A stretch of 64,000 nt of DNA from Streptomyces mayonensis. Lineage in GTDB: Bacteria > Actinomycetota > Actinomycetes > Streptomycetales > Streptomycetaceae. Within the stretch, counting starts at the first letter, position 1. Every line of letters starts with the position of its first letter. Below are positions 59,348 through 64,000 of the stretch, in pieces. The notes under the pieces are model-generated. The model was not told where the DNA came from. It did not search any database and was given only the letters and a program-made list of their open reading frames with translations. The stretch spans positions 1 to 64,000 of the forward strand of contig NZ_JACBYP010000039.1 of assembly GCF_018982965.1 (NCBI RefSeq), read 5' to 3'. The position numbers and the translations under genes were made by a program.

Positions 59348-61026
59348 CCGGCTCCCGTTACGCCGCCAAGCCCTGGCTCGGCCTGCTGACCGAGGCCCAG
59401 AAGGCCCCGCTGCACCCCGGCGCCTCCCTGGTGCACGCCCTGCGCCGGGCCGCCGCCGAGACCCCCGACCGGGTCTTCCTCGCCTACTTCGACGGTCGCC
59501 TCACCTACCGCGAGGCGGACGCGCTGAGCGACTCCGTCGCCGGACACCTCGCCGCACGCGGCCTGGAGCGCGGCGACCGGGTGGCGGTCCTGCTGCAGAA
59601 CTCCCCGCACTTCGTGCTCGCCGTCCTCGGCGCCTGGAAGGCGGGCGCGGTCGTCGTGCCCGTCAACCCCATGTACAAGGCGGGGGAGGTCGGCCACGTC
59701 CTGCGCGACGGCGAGGTGGCCGCGCTGGTCTGCTCCGACCGGGCCTGGGAGTCGTACCTGCGCGAGACGGCGGAACCGTCACCGGTGCGGATCGTGCTCA
59801 CCGCGTGCGAACTGGACTTCCAGACCCGCGGGGACACCCGCGTACTGACCTTCGAGCGGCTGCCGCGCGCCGCGGACACCGACGACCTCGCCGAGGCGGC
59901 CCGCGCCGGCCACGCGGCACCCGGGGGCCGCGACCCCGGCCCCGACGACACCGCGCTCATCAGCTACACCTCCGGCACCAGCGGCACCCCCAAGGGCGCC
60001 ACCAACACCCACCGCAACATCATGTTCAACGCCGAGCGGCAGCGCACCGGACTCGGCCTGCCCGACGCACCGGTCTACTTCGCGCTGGCCCCGCTGTTCC
60101 ACATCACCGGCATGGTCTGCGAGCTCGGGGCCTGCCTGAACAGCGCGGGCACCCTCGTCCTCGCCTACCGCTTCGAGGCGGGCGTGGTGCTCGACGCGTT
60201 CGCCGAGCACCGGCCGCACTACACGGTCGGCCCGTCCACCGCCTTCATGGCCCTCGCCGCCCACCCGGCCGCCACGCGCGAGCACTTCGCGTCCTTCGTC
60301 AACATCTCCTCCGGCGGCGCCCCGCTGCCGCCCGCCCTGGTGGAGGAGTTCCGCGCGGGCTTCGGCCCGTACGTCCGCAACGGCTACGGACTCACCGAGT
60401 GCACCGCGCCCTGCGCCTCCGTCCCGCCCCACCAGGAGGCCCCGGTCGACCCCGCCTCGGGCACCCTCGCCGTCGGCGCGCCCGGCCCCGACACCGTCGT
60501 GCGGATCGTCGACGAGCAGGGCGCCGAGGTGCCCTTCGGGGAACAGGGCGAGATCGTCGTGAGCGGCCCGCAGGTCGTCCCCGGCTACTGGCGCCGCCCC
60601 GACGCCACCGCCGCGACCTTCCCCGGCGGCGAACTGCGCACCGGCGACATCGGCTTCATGGACGCCCAGGGCTGGCTCTACGTCGTCGACCGCAAGAAGG
60701 ACATGATCAACGCCTCCGGCTTCAAGGTCTGGCCGCGCGAGGTCGAGGACGTGCTCCACACCCACCCGGCGGTGCGCGAGGCCGCCGTCGTCGGCGTCCC
60801 GGACGGCTACCGCGGCGAGACCGTCAAGGCGTATATCAGCCTCCGCCCCGGCGCCGGGGCGGACCCGGACGCGCTCGCCGCGTACTGCAGGGAGAGACTG
60901 GCCGCGTACAAGTACCCGCGTCAGGTGGAGATCCTGCCCGAGCTGCCGAAGACGGCGAGTGGGAAGATCCTCCGTCGGGAACTGCGTTCCCGTACGCACC
61001 AGGACGCGGCAGCGAACGGACAGTGA
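59344..61026 (+). CDS. Acyl-CoA synthetase (AMP-dependent ligase)
   Basis: A 560-aa adenylate-forming enzyme. Seen: P-loop-like YTSGTSGTPKGA, NGYGLTECTAP, ELRTGDIGFMDAQGWLYVVDRKKDMINASGFKVWPREVE, and the catalytic C-terminal lysine TASGKILRREL. These are the standard ANL motifs of long/medium-chain fatty or aryl acid CoA ligases. It activates an acid for the neighbouring SDR and acyl-CoA dehydrogenase. Substrate not deducible. Confidence 0.92.
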   Translation: MTGSRYAAKPWLGLLTEAQKAPLHPGASLVHALRRAAAETPDRVFLAYFDGRLTYREADALSDSVAGHLAARGLERGDRVAVLLQNSPHFVLAVLGAWKAGAVVVPVNPMYKAGEVGHVLRDGEVAALVCSDRAWESYLRETAEPSPVRIVLTACELDFQTRGDTRVLTFERLPRAADTDDLAEAARAGHAAPGGRDPGPDDTALISYTSGTSGTPKGATNTHRNIMFNAERQRTGLGLPDAPVYFALAPLFHITGMVCELGACLNSAGTLVLAYRFEAGVVLDAFAEHRPHYTVGPSTAFMALAAHPAATREHFASFVNISSGGAPLPPALVEEFRAGFGPYVRNGYGLTECTAPCASVPPHQEAPVDPASGTLAVGAPGPDTVVRIVDEQGAEVPFGEQGEIVVSGPQVVPGYWRRPDATAATFPGGELRTGDIGFMDAQGWLYVVDRKKDMINASGFKVWPREVEDVLHTHPAVREAAVVGVPDGYRGETVKAYISLRPGAGADPDALAAYCRERLAAYKYPRQVEILPELPKTASGKILRRELRSRTHQDAAANGQ

Positions 61027-61039
61027 CACGGAAAGGCAG

Positions 61040-61642
61040 GTGACGGCAGTGCCCAGGACCACGGACGGGGACGGCACTCCGGTGCCGCAGCGGCTCCTGG
61101 CCGCCGCCACCCGGCTCTTCGCCGAGCAGGGCTACGACCGCACCTCGGTACAGGAGATCGTGGAGGCGGCCGGCGTCACCAAGGGGGCGCTCTACCACTA
61201 CTTCGGCTCCAAGGACGACCTCCTGCACGAGGTGTACGCGCGGTTGCTGCGCCTCCAGCAGGAACGCCTGGACGCCTTCGCGGACTCCCGGGACCCGGTC
61301 GAGAAGCGGGTGCGGGACGCGGCGGCGGACGTCGTCGTCACGACCATCGAGAACCTCGACGACGCGGCGATCTTCTTCCGCTCCATGCACCAGCTGAGCC
61401 CGGAGAAGAACAAACAGGTACGCGCCGAGCGCCGCCGCTACCACGAACGCTTCCGCGCGCTCATCGAAGAAGGCCAGCGCACCGGCGTCTTCACCAAGGA
61501 GACCCCGGCCGACCTGGTGGTGGACTACCACTTCGGGTCCATCCACCACCTGTCCACCTGGTACCGGCCCGACGGACCGCTCGGTCCGCAGCAGGTCGCC
61601 GACCACCTCGCCGACCTCCTGCTGCGCGCACTGCGCCCCTGA
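61040..61642 (+). CDS. TetR-family regulator of the SDR/ligase operon
   Basis: A 200-aa regulator. Seen: helix-turn-helix RLLAAATRLFAEQGYDRTSVQEIVEAAGVTKGALYHYFGSKDDLLHEVYARLL and a C-terminal domain with FFRSMHQLSPEKNKQVRAERRRYHERF. It is 13 bases after the ligase gene, so part of the operon. Probable target: the CATACCGAC site at 58439. GTG at 61040 chosen; a second GTG at 61049 is possible. Confidence 0.85.
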   Translation: MTAVPRTTDGDGTPVPQRLLAAATRLFAEQGYDRTSVQEIVEAAGVTKGALYHYFGSKDDLLHEVYARLLRLQQERLDAFADSRDPVEKRVRDAAADVVVTTIENLDDAAIFFRSMHQLSPEKNKQVRAERRRYHERFRALIEEGQRTGVFTKETPADLVVDYHFGSIHHLSTWYRPDGPLGPQQVADHLADLLLRALRP

Positions 61643-61656
61643 CGCACCGGTGACGG

Positions 61657-61678
61657 GCCCCCGGGACCTCCCGGGGGC
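61657..61678. terminator. Bidirectional hairpin between convergent operons
   Basis: GCCCCCGGG-ACCT-CCCGGGGGC, a perfect 9-bp stem with tetraloop, between the TetR gene (+) and acyl-CoA dehydrogenase (-). Confidence 0.8.
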
Positions 61679-61687
61679 GGCCCCGCG

Positions 61688-61727
61688 CAGAGGTACTTCT
61701 CGATCCTCAGAGGTACTTCTTGATCTC
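61688..61727. repeat. 20-bp duplication at the 3' end of acyl-CoA dehydrogenase
   Basis: CAGAGGTACTTCTCGATCCT and CAGAGGTACTTCTTGATCTC lie side by side (period 20, differing at three positions). The second encodes the C-terminal residues and stop; the first is a non-coding echo just after it. Confidence 0.75.
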
Positions 61728-62921
61728 CCGGCGGGCCAGCGAGCGCTGATGGACCTCGTCGGGGCCGTCGGCGATCATCAGCGTCCGCGCACCGGCGTAC
61801 AGCTCGGCCAGCGGGAAGTCCTGGCTCACACCGCCCGCACCGTGCAGCTGGATCGCCCGGTCGAGGATGCCGACCACCGCGCGGGGCGTGGCGATCTTGA
61901 TGGCCTGGATCTCGGTGTGCGCGCCCCGGTTGCCGACGGTGTCCATCAGCCAGGCGGTCTTCAGCACCAGCAGCCGCAGCTGCTCGACGGTGACCCGGGC
62001 GTCGGCGATCCAGTTGTGGACCACGCCCTGCTGGGCCAGCGCCTTCCCGAAGGCCTCGCGGGCCACCGCGCGGCGGCACATCAGCTCGATCGCGCGCTCG
62101 GCCATGCCGATCAGCCGCATGCAGTGGTGGATGCGGCCGGGACCGAGGCGGGCCTGGGCGATGGCGAAGCCGCCGCCCTCCGCGCCGACCAGGTTCGACA
62201 CCGGCACGCGCACGTGGTCGAAGACGACCTCGGCGTGGCCGCCGTGGTCGTGGTCCTCGTACCCGAAGACCCGCATGGCCCGCTGCACGGTCACCCCGGG
62301 CGTGTCCCGCGGGACCAGCACCATGGACTGCTGGCGGCGGACGTCCTCGCCGTCCGGGTCGGTCTTGCCCATCACGATGAAGATCCGGCAGTCCGGGTTC
62401 ATCGCGCCGGAGATGTACCACTTGCGCCCCGTGATCACGTACTCGTCGCCGTCGCGCTCGATGCGCGTGGTGATGTTCGTGGCGTCCGAGGAGGCCACCT
62501 CCGGCTCGGTCATCGCGAACGCCGAGCGGATCTCCCCGGCGAGCAGCGGCTCCAGCCACTGCTTGCGCTGCGCCTCGTCGGCGAACTGCGCCAGCACCTC
62601 CATGTTCCCGGTGTCCGGCGCGGCGCAGTTCGTCGCGGTCGGGGCCAGCTGCGGGCTGCGGCCGGTGATCTCGGCGAGCGGGGCGTACTGGAGGTTGGTG
62701 AGCCCCGCTCCGTACCCGGCGTCGGGGAGGAACAGGTTCCACAGGCCCTGGCGACGGGCCTCGGCCTTCAGGTCGTGCACGACCTGCGGCGTGTCCCAGG
62801 GGGAGGCGAGCCGGGCGCGCTGCTCGTGGGCGGTCCGCTCGGCCGGGTAGACGTACTCGTCCATGAAGGCCAGCAGCCGGGCGCGGAGTTCCTCGGTGCG
62901 TGCGTCGTACGCGAAGTCCAT
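61707..62921 (-). CDS. Acyl-CoA dehydrogenase, ACAD10/11-like
   Basis: A 404-aa ACAD. Seen: FAMTEPEVASSDATNITT, GGHAEVVFDHVRVP, QARLGPGRIHHCMRLIGMAERAIELMCRRAVAREAFGK, and the C-terminal QLHGAGGVSQDFPLAELYAGARTLMIADGPDEVHQRSLARREI. These match the ACAD10/11 group rather than classical short-chain enzymes. It follows the phosphotransferase-like gene by seven bases, the same two modules that are fused in animal ACAD10/11, where 4-hydroxy acids are phosphorylated and dehydrated. Confidence 0.9.
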   Translation of the reverse strand: MDFAYDARTEELRARLLAFMDEYVYPAERTAHEQRARLASPWDTPQVVHDLKAEARRQGLWNLFLPDAGYGAGLTNLQYAPLAEITGRSPQLAPTATNCAAPDTGNMEVLAQFADEAQRKQWLEPLLAGEIRSAFAMTEPEVASSDATNITTRIERDGDEYVITGRKWYISGAMNPDCRIFIVMGKTDPDGEDVRRQQSMVLVPRDTPGVTVQRAMRVFGYEDHDHGGHAEVVFDHVRVPVSNLVGAEGGGFAIAQARLGPGRIHHCMRLIGMAERAIELMCRRAVAREAFGKALAQQGVVHNWIADARVTVEQLRLLVLKTAWLMDTVGNRGAHTEIQAIKIATPRAVVGILDRAIQLHGAGGVSQDFPLAELYAGARTLMIADGPDEVHQRSLARREIKKYL

Positions 62922-62928
62922 GACGGGA

Positions 62929-63954
62929 TCAGCCCTCCTGAAGGGTGGTCAGGCCGTGCTCGATGAAGACGGGGACGAGGTCGCCGATGCGGTCGAAGCC
63001 GCGGCCGACCGTCCGGCCCAGCGTGTAGCGGTAGTGGATGCCCTCCAGGATCACCGCGAGCTTGAACCACGCGAACGCCGTGTACCAGGCGACGGCGGAC
63101 ACGTCGCGCCCCGAGCGCACGGCGTACCGCTCGATCAGCTCGGCGGGGGCCGGGTGGCCGGGGGCCTGGGCGGTGGTGGAGACGGGGGAGTCCGGCAGGC
63201 CCAGCGGGCTGCTGTACATCGCCAGCAGGCCGAGGTCGGTCAGCGGGTCGCCGAGCGTGGACATCTCCCAGTCGAGGACCGCCCTGATCTCGTCGGTGTC
63301 GTCGCCGATCAGGACGTTGTCGAGCCGGTAGTCGCCGTGCACGACGGTCGCCGCGGGGGAGCGGGGCAGGTCCCGCCCGAGGGCGGCGTGCAGCTCGTCG
63401 ATGCCGGCGAGGTCGCGGTTGCGGGAGGCGTCGAGCTGCTTCGCCCAGCGGCGGAGCTGGCGGTCGAGGAACCCCTCCGGGCGGCCGAAGTCCGCGAGGC
63501 CGACCTCGGCGGGGTCCACCGCGTGCAGCCCGACGAGCGTGTCGACGAGGTGCAGCACGGCGGCCCTCGTGCGCTCGGGCCCGAGCGGGGCCAGCTGGGC
63601 GGCGGTGCGGTACGGGGTGCCGTCCACGAACTCCATGACGTAGAAGGGCGAACCGATGACCTCCTCGTCCTCCCACATGAGCACGGTGGGCGGCACCGGC
63701 ACGTCCGTCGTGTGCAGGGCGCTGATGACCCGGTGCTCGCGCTTCATGTCGTGCGCGGTGGCCAGGACATGGCCGAGCGGGGGGCGCCGTACGACCCAGC
63801 GGGCGGTACCGTCCGAGACCGCGTAGGTGAGGTTCGAGCGCCCGCCCTCGATCAGCCGGCCGGACAGCGGCCCGGTCACCAGGCCGGGCCGCTCGCGGTC
63901 GAGCAGGGCGCGCAACCGGTCGAGGTCGAGTCCGGGCGGGTGGTCGGGGCTCAT
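62929..63954 (-). CDS. APH-family kinase partnered with ACAD10/11-like dehydrogenase
   Basis: A 341-aa aminoglycoside-phosphotransferase-fold protein. Seen: LIEGGRSNLTYAVSDGTARWVVRRPPLG nucleotide-binding strand, VVHGDYRLDNVLI with the catalytic HGDxxxxN, and VLDWEMSTLGDPLTDLG (metal DW/D). The position before the dehydrogenase suggests phosphorylation of a 4-hydroxyacyl-CoA rather than antibiotic resistance. AGGGAG six bases before the ATG at 63954 supports this start; an in-frame ATG at 63993 lacks a visible ribosome site. The region upstream is cut by the window edge. Confidence 0.87.
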   Translation of the reverse strand: MSPDHPPGLDLDRLRALLDRERPGLVTGPLSGRLIEGGRSNLTYAVSDGTARWVVRRPPLGHVLATAHDMKREHRVISALHTTDVPVPPTVLMWEDEEVIGSPFYVMEFVDGTPYRTAAQLAPLGPERTRAAVLHLVDTLVGLHAVDPAEVGLADFGRPEGFLDRQLRRWAKQLDASRNRDLAGIDELHAALGRDLPRSPAATVVHGDYRLDNVLIGDDTDEIRAVLDWEMSTLGDPLTDLGLLAMYSSPLGLPDSPVSTTAQAPGHPAPAELIERYAVRSGRDVSAVAWYTAFAWFKLAVILEGIHYRYTLGRTVGRGFDRIGDLVPVFIEHGLTTLQEG

Positions 63955-64000
63955 CGGCGCTCCCTGGGGCAGGCGAACAGTATCGGAACTCATGATGCCG

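Noticed and set aside
62929..63954. Aminoglycoside-resistance kinase
   Set aside because: The fold matches, but the tight pairing with an ACAD10/11-like gene points to hydroxy-acid metabolism.

Overview
This is about 64 kb of very GC-rich DNA with the codon pattern, gene density, GTG/TTG starts and TetR-rich content of a Streptomyces chromosome. Many genes recall the hmgA to dnaE2 part of the Streptomyces coelicolor chromosome: tandem streptogrisin-type proteases, an error-prone polymerase pair, a secreted lipase, a secreted SGNH esterase, hmgA, and many TetR regulators. I infer a relative of S. coelicolor, but I ran no alignment. I saw no rRNA, tRNA, insertion sequence, integrase, phage or CRISPR array. 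It looks like ordinary chromosome rather than an island.

Layout. 1-4 kb: an FMN-dependent monooxygenase and two secreted chymotrypsin-fold proteases. 4-10 kb: a membrane protein diverging from an SOS-type cassette made of a LexA box, dnaE2 and a truncated DinB/ImuB-like protein. 10-12.2 kb: a secreted lipase converging on a copper LPMO-type chitin/cellulose-active protein that carries a sortase LAETG signal. 12.3-17.6 kb: small metabolic and unknown genes (GNATs, a methyltransferase, DUF402, a GntR regulator, DUF72, an AAA ATPase). 17.9-20.6 kb: a minus-strand operon of two GT2 glycosyltransferases and a polysaccharide deacetylase. 21-23.7 kb: an SGNH esterase and a Ser/Thr kinase.

23.8-30.1 kb is the most system-like region. 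A minus-strand operon encodes a DUF4331 surface protein, a membrane-anchored TPR protein and a NicO-family transporter with a long His-rich loop. It diverges from an ECF19/SigK-like sigma factor and its zinc-motif anti-sigma factor. A sequence close to the published SigK promoter consensus lies directly upstream of the DUF4331 gene, which suggests a self-contained envelope-stress or metal-handling regulon.

30.8-33.4 kb: a drug-type ABC exporter diverging from its probable TetR repressor, with two matching palindromic operators. 33.5-36.9 kb: a type-ISP-like orphan protein, a GntR/UTRA regulator and hmgA (tyrosine/homogentisate catabolism). 37-44.3 kb: a repeat-tailed lipoprotein, a TetR regulator, a molybdopterin oxidoreductase, a CitMHS citrate transporter, an MFS exporter and a small membrane protein. 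44.5-52.5 kb: aldehyde and alcohol dehydrogenases, EamA, ArsR, TetR, acyl-CoA dehydrogenase, YiaA/B, TetR and MaoC. Two different operator types each appear at two promoters here, suggesting small local regulons for aldehyde/acyl-CoA oxidation. 52.6-58.3 kb: SoxR, an unknown Zn-ribbon protein, a secreted penicillin-acylase-family enzyme and a Tat-exported NamZ-type muramidase. 58.5-64 kb: an SDR / acyl-CoA ligase / TetR operon converging on an acyl-CoA dehydrogenase / APH-like kinase operon.

All functional calls are from reading motifs and family resemblance. No database search was possible.
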